Position numbers and translations under genes: made by a program
Part shown: positions 55,074-63,964 of the stretch, one piece after another
How the letters are laid out: each line of letters starts with the position of its first letter
How positions within the stretch are numbered: the first letter of the stretch is position 1
Notes under the pieces: generated by a model
The model's database searches: none
The model's input: the letters and a program-made list of their open reading frames with translations, nothing else
Told to the model about the DNA's origin: nothing
Source of the DNA: JAGDZR01 sp049115695
GTDB taxonomy: Bacteria > Bacteroidota > Bacteroidia > Cytophagales > Cyclobacteriaceae
Length of the DNA: 64,000 bases
Assembly (NCBI GenBank): GCA_049115695.1
Contig: JAGDZR010000003.1
Coordinates: 186,001-250,000, forward strand
Direction of reading: 5' to 3'

Positions 55074-55260
55074 CACCTCCCGTGATAAAAATGACAAATC
55101 CCATACGGACAAGCATACCTCCCGTGTCAGGAATGACACCTCCCGTGTAAAAATCGCAGTTCCCGGGTCAGGAATGGCAGCTCCGGGTAGGAAAGTCGCA
55201 GCTCCCATATAGGAAGTCACAGCTCCCACTCCAAAATCACAACTCCCAGGGAGCTGCGAC
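55074..55260. repeat. Imperfect 21-base tandem repeat array with terminal inverted repeat
   Basis: Nine units of 20-21 bases, each opening with a variant of ACCTCCCGTG or AGCTCCC. Three units have 20 bases, so any reading frame is not conserved from unit to unit. A perfect 12-base inverted repeat (GTCGCAGCTCCC at 55195-55206 and GGGAGCTGCGAC at 55249-55260) frames the last units and could form a hairpin. It fills most of the gap between the alpha/beta hydrolase gene and the next gene. Confidence 0.8.
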
Positions 55261-55327
55261 TTGTTTAAGAAAAACAAACACCAGCTACGTTTAAAACTAT
55301 TTTTCACTTATTAATTCATTAAGAACT

Positions 55328-55978
55328 ATGAAGAACAACACAATCGATGCAACGCTACTCAACGCCCGGGTAGCACTAGAAAACGCCCAGCAGGACAGCA
55401 ATGTCGCTGCTGCACTCACCGCTTTCGGGTATGGGCCTGAGAAGATCACCGAAGGCGTGGCATTGCTGGATACAGCCGAGGAGCTGCATCAGCAACAAAA
55501 AAAAGAATATGGGGAGCAATATGCCGCCACTGATGCGCTGGATCTGGCGCTTAATACGGCCAACAAAAACTACATGCGGTATGTAAAGCTTTCCAGGGTC
55601 GTATTGAAAGATGATCGGGGTGCTTGGGAAGCCTTACAGCTTTCTGGTCGCAGGCTGAAAACCTACAGCGGATGGATCAAGCAGGCCAAAATTTTCTATA
55701 CCAATGCAATGGCCAATGCTGCATCCTTGAACAAGCTAGAGGACATTAACATCGGAGTGCCACAGCTACAAGCCGGACTTCAGGAAGTCACACAGGTAGA
55801 GCAGCTCCTTTCTACACAGCTTCGGGAAATGGGAGAAGCGCAAAGTGCTACACTCAATCGAGATAAAGCGATGGAAACGTTGATGGACTATATGTCCGAC
55901 TTTACCTCGATCGCCCGGATTGCGCTGGAAAATGATCCTCAGTACCTCGAGGCGCTGGGTATTGTCGAGCCCAGCTAA
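55328..55978 (+). CDS. All-helical protein of unknown function
   Basis: 216 residues, predicted almost wholly alpha-helical, rich in Ala, Leu, Gln and Glu, with no signal peptide, membrane segment or known motif. Composition and periodicity suggest one long helical bundle. I do not recognise the family, though proteins of this size and look occur repeatedly in Bacteroidota. It lies between a 21-base repeat array and a hairpin repeat and may be linked to the neighbouring lytic genes or be independent. Confidence 0.6.
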   Translation: MKNNTIDATLLNARVALENAQQDSNVAAALTAFGYGPEKITEGVALLDTAEELHQQQKKEYGEQYAATDALDLALNTANKNYMRYVKLSRVVLKDDRGAWEALQLSGRRLKTYSGWIKQAKIFYTNAMANAASLNKLEDINIGVPQLQAGLQEVTQVEQLLSTQLREMGEAQSATLNRDKAMETLMDYMSDFTSIARIALENDPQYLEALGIVEPS

Positions 55979-55996
55979 ACTAAGTTATCAACTGGG

Positions 55997-56121
55997 GGCT
56001 GTCTCAAAAGGTTTGATCAATAGGTAAAAAGTCACATTGAGCCTGTCGAAAAGTTGCTCCTTGACCGGTAATAAGGTTTCGACAGGCTCAACCTGACAGC
56101 TCGGAAACTTTTGAGACAGCC
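55997..56121. repeat. Palindromic MITE-like intergenic element
   Basis: Nested inverted repeats: outer arms GGCTGTCTCAAAAGGTTT (55997-56014) and AAACTTTTGAGACAGCC (56105-56121), inner arms TTGAGCCTGTCGAAA (56037-56051) and TTTCGACAGGCTCAA (56077-56091, perfect). The whole 125-base element could fold into one hairpin. It encodes nothing. The layout resembles non-autonomous mobile repeats common between Bacteroidota genes. Confidence 0.75.
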
Positions 56122-56142
56122 ACTATTAAAACATAAAACATC

Positions 56143-57477
56143 ATGCCAATAGACTGGTTAAAAAATACCGATGGAGATTCATTGACCATGCATAACATGG
56201 TATGGATAGGACTCCACTTTTTGATTATGCTCGCAGTACTGCTCAAGGCATGCGTACACAAACACCAGCTAGATGATCATGTACCATGGCATGTAAGACT
56301 CCATAAAACAGCGGTCGGTTTATACTGTGGTGCTTTAGTACTCCTGGTTTTGGCCGTGATTTATGAATATGTCAAGGTTGTACAATTTGATTGGGATGAA
56401 TTGATTAAAAACAAGCGAATTGATCTTGGACTAGGAATGATCCTCACATTGGTAGGGTTCGCGCTTCCGGGCAAAGCCATCACCTATGAGCTGGGGAGTC
56501 AAAAAATATTGAAACGGATTAAAGTACCTTTTCAAAAAATTAAAGTAGTTGGTATTGCTACGTTTATATTGGCGATTGGTGGATTTGTCAATTCATGGAA
56601 TCACATTGTCTGGCATGGAAGTGCTGTTTATTTCAATTTACTGGCACATGCAGTGTTTGTAGCTTCCACGATCATTGCAATAGGGGGAGATACAGTAAGG
56701 TCAACTCCCTTTACTTCATCCACGGGAAAGAATTATACTAAGTACTATGTAACGAATATGGGACAAATTGCCATCATCATATTGGCAGCCGGACTAGGAG
56801 TAAAGGTGGTAAACGAATATTATCTCTCAGTGGATAAAGTGGAGCTTCAAAAGGACCGAGCGGAAACTAAAGCATTGCTGGATGCAACCAAAAATGAGGT
56901 GGGCATTGTCAATGCGACTCTAGAGCAAACATCCATGACACTTGTGAGCTTCGATAGTAGTCTCAAAGTTTCCATCAATACGATGAAAAACGAATTGCCC
57001 GCTCAAATATTAGGCGGCCAAGATCAAATTATGAATAGAATTCCGGAAACTTTTCCAACTCAGTTTGATCAATTGAACAACAGGTTGGATACGAGATATA
57101 TAGCTAAGTTTAATGCGCTCCATATTCGAGCCATGGAAGACTCGACCAGACGCACCGAGTTGCATAAAATGCTGAAAACGTACCAGAATACAAATTATAC
57201 TCAAATGATTACTCAGTTTGAATCTGCAATTACAGGGTATAACACAGCAAAAGAAGTTTATGACTCAGCTTATGATCACTTTCTCAATCAGCTGTCCATG
57301 GTCGATGGCTTTACAATCAATGGTGCTACCTACAAGCCAGAGCGCTACTATCAGGAATTGGTTAATCAGGAAATGACCCAGTTTACAGAAGCCATCAAGG
57401 AACAGTTACAGCAAATGCAAGTAAAATTTACGCCGCAAGCTGATAGTACGATCGTGCTATCATTAACGATAGAGTAA
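56143..57477 (+). CDS. Six-helix membrane protein with C-terminal helical domain, unknown function
   Basis: 444 residues. Six hydrophobic segments lie within the first 230 residues (about 15-36, 57-80, 95-115, 137-155, 163-187 and 205-228). The last roughly 215 residues are soluble and helical, with coiled-coil character (LLDATKNEVGIVNATLEQTS, IPETFPTQFDQLNNRLDTRY). No named domain is recognised. It follows the palindromic element by 22 bases, so its promoter may lie within or near that repeat. Confidence 0.6.
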   Translation: MPIDWLKNTDGDSLTMHNMVWIGLHFLIMLAVLLKACVHKHQLDDHVPWHVRLHKTAVGLYCGALVLLVLAVIYEYVKVVQFDWDELIKNKRIDLGLGMILTLVGFALPGKAITYELGSQKILKRIKVPFQKIKVVGIATFILAIGGFVNSWNHIVWHGSAVYFNLLAHAVFVASTIIAIGGDTVRSTPFTSSTGKNYTKYYVTNMGQIAIIILAAGLGVKVVNEYYLSVDKVELQKDRAETKALLDATKNEVGIVNATLEQTSMTLVSFDSSLKVSINTMKNELPAQILGGQDQIMNRIPETFPTQFDQLNNRLDTRYIAKFNALHIRAMEDSTRRTELHKMLKTYQNTNYTQMITQFESAITGYNTAKEVYDSAYDHFLNQLSMVDGFTINGATYKPERYYQELVNQEMTQFTEAIKEQLQQMQVKFTPQADSTIVLSLTIE

Positions 57478-57611
57478 CGGATCATCTCAAAGAGAATTTA
57501 GATAACCGTTTCAAGTTTATTTTTCAATAAAAACTTCATTGCTTGTCCTATTCAGCAGACTTCAATCATTAAGGAATTGAAATCATTTAATAACTTAAAA
57601 CAAAAAAAGAC

Positions 57612-57971
57612 ATGAAAGATTTTATGATGCTTTTCCGTAGTGAACCAAATCCAAATTTTGAGCCTACACCTGACGAAATAGAAGCTGAAATCAAATTATG
57701 GATGGATTGGATTGGAGGGATCGGAGCACAAGGTAAGCTTAAGAATGCTGGTGAAGCACTAGGTTTCGAAGGCAAGACCGTGCATGCTGATGGATCAATC
57801 ACAGATGGCCCTTTCACAGAAATTAAAGAGATTGTGGGAGGCTTTACTATCGTAACTGCTAAAGATCTGGAAGAAGCTGTCGCGCTGACCAAAGGATGTC
57901 CGGCACTAGACAGTGGGGGAAAAGTAGAAGTCAGAGAGGTGATGCCAACAGGAGATATCCCAAATGATTGA
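57612..57971 (+). CDS. DGPF/YCII-family small protein, ECF sigma partner
   Basis: 119 residues with the characteristic SITDGPFTEIKEIVGGFTI motif of DGPF-type YCII proteins and the N-terminal KDFMMLFR. Such proteins are regularly encoded next to ECF42-type sigma factors; whether they act as enzymes or effectors is not settled. The start of the sigma factor gene overlaps its stop by eight bases. Confidence 0.9.
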   Translation: MKDFMMLFRSEPNPNFEPTPDEIEAEIKLWMDWIGGIGAQGKLKNAGEALGFEGKTVHADGSITDGPFTEIKEIVGGFTIVTAKDLEEAVALTKGCPALDSGGKVEVREVMPTGDIPND

Positions 57972-59193
57972 TCAACAGAAACTATCTGAGATCTTTAAGA
58001 CTGAGTACAGTAATCTGATTGCTGTACTCAGCAATTATTATGGCCTTAAAGACCTTCAATTAGCAGAAGATATAGTTTCAGAGACTTTTTTAAAGGCCAT
58101 GAAGGCTTGGTCTCACAAAGGTATTCCTCAGTACCCTCGGGCCTGGTTAAGAAAGGTGGCGCAAAACCTTTATTATGAAGATTATCGTCGACAGAAGAAT
58201 TTTAGGGATAATATCAGCAAAGAAGTGGCTATTCGATCGGAAAAAATTGAATCGTTTGAGATTACCGAAAAACTCATCGAGGATAGTCAATTGAGAATGA
58301 TCTTTTTGCTCTGCAACCCAGACCTCAATCGTGAAGCACAGCTATGCATTGCTCTTCGTATTCTATGCGGGTTTAGCACAGAAGAGATTGCCAAAGCCCT
58401 GTTGTCAAATAAAGAGTCAGTGAACAAGAAACTATATAGGGCTAAAAAATCGCTTCAAGGGAGACTCTCGTTTGAAGATGAATTAACTTCTTCAGACTAT
58501 CATGGCCGACTTGATAATGTATTGAGAGTCATTTACCTGCTGTTCAATGAAGGCTACTACAGCAGTACGGTCGAAGGGAATATTCGAAATGAACTGTGCT
58601 GGGAAGCCATGAGATTAGGCATATTTCTATCTAATCAAAGACACTTTGAGATCAACCATGTCCAGGCTTTGATTGCGCTTATGTGTTTTCAAGCCTCCAG
58701 ATTGAAGGCCCGTCAATCAGATGGAGGTGGTGATTTACGCTATGACGAACAGGACGCATCCCAGTGGGATCAGGAACTCATCCAAAAAGGGATACAATAT
58801 CTAAAAATGGCATCAAAAGGAGAGAAGGTTTCCAAATATCACCTGGAAGCCACCATTGCCTTTTGGCACACACAAGACCAAGAAGGAAAGTGGGACCAAA
58901 TACTCATGCTTTATAATAAGCTACTGACGATAGAGTACTCACCGATCATAGCTATGAATCGATCCTATGCCTTAGCCAAAGCGCAATCTCCGCAAAAAGC
59001 TATTGAAGAAGCACTTAAACTAAAGCTTCAAGACAATGCACATTACTTCTGTTTATTGGCCGAGCTATACCGAATGGATGAAAATATAGATTTGGAAATC
59101 AATAATTTGAACAAGGCGATGAAACTAGTCAAGAAGGAAAATGAAATAGCTTTGATTCAGAGAAAGCTAGCATTAGCGCTAAACAAAGTTTAA
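57964..59193 (+). CDS. ECF42-type RNA polymerase sigma factor with C-terminal DUF6596/TPR extension
   Basis: 409 residues. Region 2 (about 8-75: LAEDIVSETFLKAMKAW, YPRAWLRKVAQNLYYEDYRR) and region 4 (about 105-165: CIALRILCGFSTEEIAKALL) are typical of ECF factors. The long C-terminal part (NVLRVIYLLFNEGYYSS onward) is the DUF6596/TPR extension that defines this group; no anti-sigma gene is nearby. The extension probably regulates the sigma domain. It is coupled to the DGPF gene and probably directs transcription of that gene and itself. Confidence 0.92.
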   Translation: MIDQQKLSEIFKTEYSNLIAVLSNYYGLKDLQLAEDIVSETFLKAMKAWSHKGIPQYPRAWLRKVAQNLYYEDYRRQKNFRDNISKEVAIRSEKIESFEITEKLIEDSQLRMIFLLCNPDLNREAQLCIALRILCGFSTEEIAKALLSNKESVNKKLYRAKKSLQGRLSFEDELTSSDYHGRLDNVLRVIYLLFNEGYYSSTVEGNIRNELCWEAMRLGIFLSNQRHFEINHVQALIALMCFQASRLKARQSDGGGDLRYDEQDASQWDQELIQKGIQYLKMASKGEKVSKYHLEATIAFWHTQDQEGKWDQILMLYNKLLTIEYSPIIAMNRSYALAKAQSPQKAIEEALKLKLQDNAHYFCLLAELYRMDENIDLEINNLNKAMKLVKKENEIALIQRKLALALNKV

Positions 59194-59275
59194 GTCAGGG
59201 GATACTCAATCAGCGATGCTTATCAGCGTCTATTTCAAGGACTTAATACTTTAAGAAAATCAGGCTCAAAACCAA

Positions 59276-59791
59276 CTATTTCTCGTACTCTATTTTAAGA
59301 ATTTCCCACACAAAATCTCCCATTTTGGTTTTAACTATAGCTGCCTCTCCAACAGTTTTACCAAGAAGCGCTTTAGCCATTGGCGAGTCCATAGAAATAT
59401 AATTTTTGTTACCGATTAGCTCCTCGTAACCAACAATGCGAAGACGGTTTTGGAGACCTTTCTTTTCATTTTTTATTTCTACCCAAGCCCCAAAATTCAC
59501 TTTCCCTTCTTGGCTGGGGTGGTATTCAATCACTTTAAAGTCATCAATGCACTTTCGTAAGTACATAAGGCGTTTATCAATTTCACGGAGACGTTTTTTG
59601 TTGTAATGGTAATCGGCATTTTCAGAGCGATCACCCAGGCTGGCGGCCCATGTAACCTTTGCGGTAACGTCCGGACGTTCAACTCTCCACAAGTGATCAT
59701 GTTCTTCCCTTAATTTTTGTAAGCCTTCGGGAGTAATCATTTGTGAGCGATTGAGTTTTGGTAGTGTTGATTCAGGGATTTTTCGCCTCAT
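59276..59791 (-). CDS. GreA/GreB-family transcription elongation factor
   Basis: 171 residues from the ATG at 59791 (MRRKIPESTLPKLN); a longer frame to 59911 begins with unrelated residues. The N-terminal coiled coil has the acidic tip SLGDRSENADYHYNK used to stimulate RNA cleavage in backtracked polymerase, and the C-terminal domain is FKBP-like (DSPMAKALLGKTVGEAAIV). The RRKIP-type N-terminus and size are close to GreB. A decayed fragment of a relative is at 44087-44239. Confidence 0.9.
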   Translation of the reverse strand: MRRKIPESTLPKLNRSQMITPEGLQKLREEHDHLWRVERPDVTAKVTWAASLGDRSENADYHYNKKRLREIDKRLMYLRKCIDDFKVIEYHPSQEGKVNFGAWVEIKNEKKGLQNRLRIVGYEELIGNKNYISMDSPMAKALLGKTVGEAAIVKTKMGDFVWEILKIEYEK

Positions 59792-60103
59792 AATAAATGA
59801 TCTTGTTTTGAAAACTTTCGCAAGATAGTGTAATGACGAATAGATTATTTGTGAAGAACAATCAATAGATGAACTGAATGCTAAAACTCCCTGTGTTAGA
59901 GAAATGCTCAATATTAAGTTAGGTCAAGGTTGATTAACCAAAGGTGGATATTTGGCATAAGTGTTTGAGAAAGCTTTTACCTCCTTGTGTTTTCAGCATC
60001 ACCCAAGTCAACCCAAAGTCAGTACCGCAAAGATTTCTATAACATCATTTCAGCAAATACCCTTCAAATCGTGTTCAACCCAAACAAATAACTACAACCG
60101 ACA

Positions 60104-60682
60104 TCACCTAAATTGTTTCGGCCGCTGTTTTTTACTGGCATTGAGTGCAATTTCAAGGATCCTTTTTTGCCTGGTTTCAGGCCTTTTTGCTGAAATAATC
60201 CAGTGCAACAAAAGCTTTTTGGCGGATTTACTTAGCCCGTCAAAGTATTGCATGGAACCTTCATGTTTTGAAAATGCGTCCTTTAGATCTTCTGGGATCA
60301 CAAGTGCTTCGACCTCATCCATCATCGCCCAGGAACCGTTCAACTTCGCTACGTCAATGCTGTCGAAACCTGCCTTTCTCATCTGTTTGTGCTGAATCAA
60401 TCGGGCTACTTTTTCTTTATTTACTTTCGACCAGATGCTTTTCGGTTTTCGTTTACTGAAATACTGCATGTACTTGGTTTCGTCAATGGTCTTTTTGGTG
60501 CTGTCTATCCAGCCGAAACAAAGCGCTTCATCCACCGCCTCACTCCAACTGATAGAAGGAATCCCTGTTGATACTTTGAAATAAACCAGCCAAACAGACT
60601 GCTGTGACTGATGATTTTTCTCCAGCCACTTACGCCAGTCTGTTTGACTTTGAGGACAAAATGTTGCGATATCCTTATCCAT
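60104..60682 (-). CDS. YdeI/OmpD-associated family protein
   Basis: 192 residues with the family tracts SQQSVWLVYFKVSTGIPSIS, WSEAVDEALCFGWIDSTKK and KPKSIWSKVNKEKVARLI, and a C-terminal DUF1905-associated helical part. Members are sometimes called bacteriocin-protection proteins, but the mechanism is unknown. Its start overlaps the stop of the upstream epoxide hydrolase-like gene by eight bases. Confidence 0.88.
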   Translation of the reverse strand: MDKDIATFCPQSQTDWRKWLEKNHQSQQSVWLVYFKVSTGIPSISWSEAVDEALCFGWIDSTKKTIDETKYMQYFSKRKPKSIWSKVNKEKVARLIQHKQMRKAGFDSIDVAKLNGSWAMMDEVEALVIPEDLKDAFSKHEGSMQYFDGLSKSAKKLLLHWIISAKRPETRQKRILEIALNASKKQRPKQFR

Positions 60683-61628
60683 TTTGTTGTGCTAACCATT
60701 TCAGGATAGCATGATTAGTTTCTTCCGGTTTTTCTTGTTGAATCCAGTGACCACAGTCGAGACTCACCTCGGCAACATTGGGAACAAAGGTTGATAATCC
60801 TTCAAACTTAGGAATCACATCCTGGTTGCCATAGATCATCAATGTGGGTTGTTGGATGATTGGGTCAGCCTTGGCCAACAATTGCCAGTTACGGTCAAGA
60901 TTTCTGTACCAGTTGATGCTACCAGTAAACCCTGTTGATTCGAAAGAGGAGATGAATACCGCCAATTCGCTATCACTCATTACAGGCTCGCCTTGTGGTG
61001 CTTTGGCTCTCGCTAGATTGATCATGACCATGCCTGGCTCAGGAATGCTTTGCGGTATTTTCTTTCTGAAAATATTGCGAAGGAACTGTGGCGCATTTTC
61101 ATCTAAAATGGCATCTGCTACTCCCGGTTGATGATTGAAGTGAACAAAATAGTAATCACCTCCAAATATTTCTTCCATCCACTCGATCCACGGTCTTTCT
61201 CCACGCACCTGGTACGGCACGGCCAGTACAACAATTCGCTTCACACGTGTTGGATGTAATAAGGTCAGCCACCAGGTGACCATCGCACCCCAGTCATGAC
61301 CGATGAAGGTGGCATCATTATATCCGTAGTAATCAAGCAATCCGACAAGATCTCCGGTCAGGTGTTCAATATCATAAGCTGTTACTTCCTGAGGACGAGA
61401 TGAGTTGCCATAACCTCGTTGGTTAGGAATGATCACGTGGTAACCCGCTTCGACGAGTGCTGGCACTTGATGTCGCCAGGTAAATGCATGCTCCGGCCAA
61501 CCATGGCAGAGGACGACAGGGTTGCCCTTGTTTTGTTGCCCTGCTTCAAAAACTTCTAATTCAATTCCATTAACTGAAATCATCACCGGCGTTGGAAATT
61601 CAAGCGTTGCGTTCAATTGGTTTGTCAT
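60675..61628 (-). CDS. Alpha/beta hydrolase, epoxide hydrolase-like
   Basis: 317 residues. The oxyanion tract is LCHGWPEHAFTWRHQ, the nucleophile is the Asp of FIGHDWGAMVTWW, the acid lies near MIYGNQDVIPKF, and the catalytic His is in DCGHWIQQEKPEE. The Asp nucleophile in GHDWG marks the epoxide hydrolase/haloalkane dehalogenase branch; the N-terminal HGWPE fits epoxide hydrolase. It is cytoplasmic and overlaps the YdeI-like gene. Confidence 0.88.
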   Translation of the reverse strand: MTNQLNATLEFPTPVMISVNGIELEVFEAGQQNKGNPVVLCHGWPEHAFTWRHQVPALVEAGYHVIIPNQRGYGNSSRPQEVTAYDIEHLTGDLVGLLDYYGYNDATFIGHDWGAMVTWWLTLLHPTRVKRIVVLAVPYQVRGERPWIEWMEEIFGGDYYFVHFNHQPGVADAILDENAPQFLRNIFRKKIPQSIPEPGMVMINLARAKAPQGEPVMSDSELAVFISSFESTGFTGSINWYRNLDRNWQLLAKADPIIQQPTLMIYGNQDVIPKFEGLSTFVPNVAEVSLDCGHWIQQEKPEETNHAILKWLAQQNG

Positions 61629-61694
61629 TTTTCTTCGTGTTTATAATGTTCGATACAAACGTAGAAGGGGGGTGTGACAGCCTTATGGCAAGGG

Positions 61695-62393
61695 TTATTG
61701 AGAACTTTGGTTTTTGTCAAAAAACTCTTGTAAAGTGAGCCTGTGAGGTTCGAATTGATCAGTCATAAGCGCCATTTTTTGAATACGGTCTGGTCGGAAA
61801 AACCGAAACTCCTTTCGCAACCGACACCAGGCAATCAAATACCAATTTTCCGCGCTTACAATTGCAAAGGGTTCGATCACTCGCTCAGTGGTGGACCCCT
61901 CTTTATTGAGATACTGTATTTTCACCACGTTGTAATTGGTGAGTGCATATTGCAGATCGGACAGATTGCTACTATTTCGCTCCTGATGTAAGGCCTCATC
62001 ATATTTAGTTCTATCAGAAAGCAGATTGGCTTTGTCCTGAACAGTATATTTTAAAATGGATTTGACTTTGTCAATCGCTTCCGAATAATCCTTTACAAAA
62101 GAGGAGTCCTTGTTTTTCAACACCAGTTGTTCGGCCAATATCAAGGCGTTGGCCTGTTTTTCGGTAAACATAATGGGCGGAATTCTATAACCTTCCATTA
62201 AGGCATACCCTTTTCCTTCCTCCGTCAAAATAGGGACACCAGCTTGCTGAAGTACCTTTATGTCGCGGTAAACAGTCCGCTTACTGATATCAAATTTTTC
62301 TGCAAGATAGGCTGCAGTCAGACTCCTTTTGGCTTGCAGCTGTGTTAAGATGGCAGTCAGCCTTGAAATTCTCTTGATGTCATCTCCGTCCAT
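61695..62393 (-). CDS. YafY/DeoR-type transcriptional regulator with WYL domain
   Basis: 232 residues. An HTH_11 winged helix (KRISRLTAILTQLQAKRSL, LAEKFDISKRTVYRDIKVLQ) is followed by a WYL ligand-sensing domain (AENWYLIAWCRLRKEFRFFR). It lies upstream of the epoxide hydrolase-like and YdeI-like genes on the same strand and probably regulates them. The gap to the hydrolase is 66 bases. Confidence 0.9.
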   Translation of the reverse strand: MDGDDIKRISRLTAILTQLQAKRSLTAAYLAEKFDISKRTVYRDIKVLQQAGVPILTEEGKGYALMEGYRIPPIMFTEKQANALILAEQLVLKNKDSSFVKDYSEAIDKVKSILKYTVQDKANLLSDRTKYDEALHQERNSSNLSDLQYALTNYNVVKIQYLNKEGSTTERVIEPFAIVSAENWYLIAWCRLRKEFRFFRPDRIQKMALMTDQFEPHRLTLQEFFDKNQSSQ

Positions 62394-62535
62394 TAAGAAG
62401 CTTTTGTTGTTGTGGATTGCTATGATCAGCCAGTTCCGGGATCATTTGTTTATGTAATTAAAAGTATCCGATTCAATTGCTCTTTCCAAGCCCTTGATCT
62501 CTGTTGAAACTGATCAATGCTAGCGAAAGTTGAAA

Positions 62536-63957
62536 TTATGCAGTCAGCCTCTTTAACATCCCACTAAACACATATCCATGTAGCGGTAATACCGCATACC
62601 AATACAACCTTCCCATTAATCCTTTGGGGCGAAAAGTAGCCGTCTGGACGAGCTGATGTTTATTAATCTTGAGTTCTAACCAAGCTTCTCCAGGGAGTTT
62701 CATTTCGGCAAATAGCAATAACCTTCCTTGTTTTCTATTGGCATACAATACTCGCCAAAAATCAACGGTATCACCGACCAATAATTTCGAAGCATTGGTC
62801 CTGCCTCTTCTTAAGCCAACACCTCCAAATAATTTATCAAGGACCCCTCTTAATCTCCATAAAAAATTTGCATGGTACCATCCTGTTGACCCTCCAATAT
62901 TCCATATGCGCTTGACTACAACATTCGGATTACTAAAGTTTTTAGCACGCTGATCAACGTAACAACCATAAGTGGGGACTTCAATGAAATCGGATATATT
63001 AATATCTATTTCACCACTTACAAAGGAGTCTTTCCAACTTGATACAATCTCATTACTTTCTATTTTCTGAAATGCTCTCTCAAGACTTTGTTCATATGAA
63101 ATTGGTCTGACACCTAGTTTTTTCATCATTTTATCACCTCTGGATATTACTTCAATCTTCATACTATCCACCAGAGCAGATGCCAACTTGAAGGACGTAG
63201 ATGTGACGAAATATAACCAATAGGAGGAGAGTCGAGGGGTCATTACCGGAATCGTGATTATACTCCTTTTCAACTTGCGCAATCTGGCCAGTCCTAGTAA
63301 CATTTGCTTATACGTCAGAACATCCGGCCCACCAATATCGAATGTTTTGTCATAGACCTCAGGATTCAATAAACACCCATTAAGTACCTTTATTACATCA
63401 CTAATGCTAATTGGTTGCGCTTTTGTGTTCAACCATTTAGGTGCTATCATTATCGGAAGTTTTTCGACCAAGTCTCGGATAATTTCAAATGATGCACTTC
63501 CTGAACCAATGATAATGCCTGATCTTACCACGGTCAACTCATAATTGCCTTTTGAGTCAAGTTCTCGCTCAACATTCATTCTTGATTTTAAATGAGTGGA
63601 TAAATTTTTCTCATTCGAAATCCCGCTTAAGTATATCAAATGTTCAAGACGAGTACCTCTCATTGCCTTCTTAAAATTTCTGGCTGAATTGGTTTCCAAC
63701 TCATGGTAATTGGCTGAGTTGGACATGGAATGCACCAGGTAATAGGCTGCAGTAATGTCTGTTGGCAGATTTGCTAAGCTTTTTTGATCCAACAGGTCTC
63801 CTTGATAAACTTCTATCGATTTCTGATTTAGTCCTCCAGGAACACTAAACCTATTCTTATCTCGAACCAGGCAAACTACCTTGTGCCCTTGATTAACAAG
63901 AACAGGAAGGAGTCGCTTTCCGATATAACCATTTGCTCCTGTAAGTAGAATTTTCAT
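62536..63957 (-). CDS. SDR-family protein with C-terminal DUF2867, copy 2
   Basis: 473 residues, the same length as the copy at 42144-43565 and collinear with it throughout; roughly seven residues in ten are identical by eye. The Rossmann tract ILLTGANGYIGKRLL, the SGIIIGSGSASFEI tract and the DUF2867 tail are all intact. The upstream membrane protein partner is also repeated (63965-64000). The two units therefore look like an old duplication or two independent acquisitions of a two-gene module. Confidence 0.88.
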   Translation of the reverse strand: MKILLTGANGYIGKRLLPVLVNQGHKVVCLVRDKNRFSVPGGLNQKSIEVYQGDLLDQKSLANLPTDITAAYYLVHSMSNSANYHELETNSARNFKKAMRGTRLEHLIYLSGISNEKNLSTHLKSRMNVERELDSKGNYELTVVRSGIIIGSGSASFEIIRDLVEKLPIMIAPKWLNTKAQPISISDVIKVLNGCLLNPEVYDKTFDIGGPDVLTYKQMLLGLARLRKLKRSIITIPVMTPRLSSYWLYFVTSTSFKLASALVDSMKIEVISRGDKMMKKLGVRPISYEQSLERAFQKIESNEIVSSWKDSFVSGEIDINISDFIEVPTYGCYVDQRAKNFSNPNVVVKRIWNIGGSTGWYHANFLWRLRGVLDKLFGGVGLRRGRTNASKLLVGDTVDFWRVLYANRKQGRLLLFAEMKLPGEAWLELKINKHQLVQTATFRPKGLMGRLYWYAVLPLHGYVFSGMLKRLTA

Positions 63958-63964
63958 ATCAGGC

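Noticed and set aside
55071..55307. Minus-strand open frame of 78 codons across the 21-base repeats
   Set aside because: Repeat units of 20 and 21 bases break the seven-residue period, so the open frame is likely a by-product of repeat composition.
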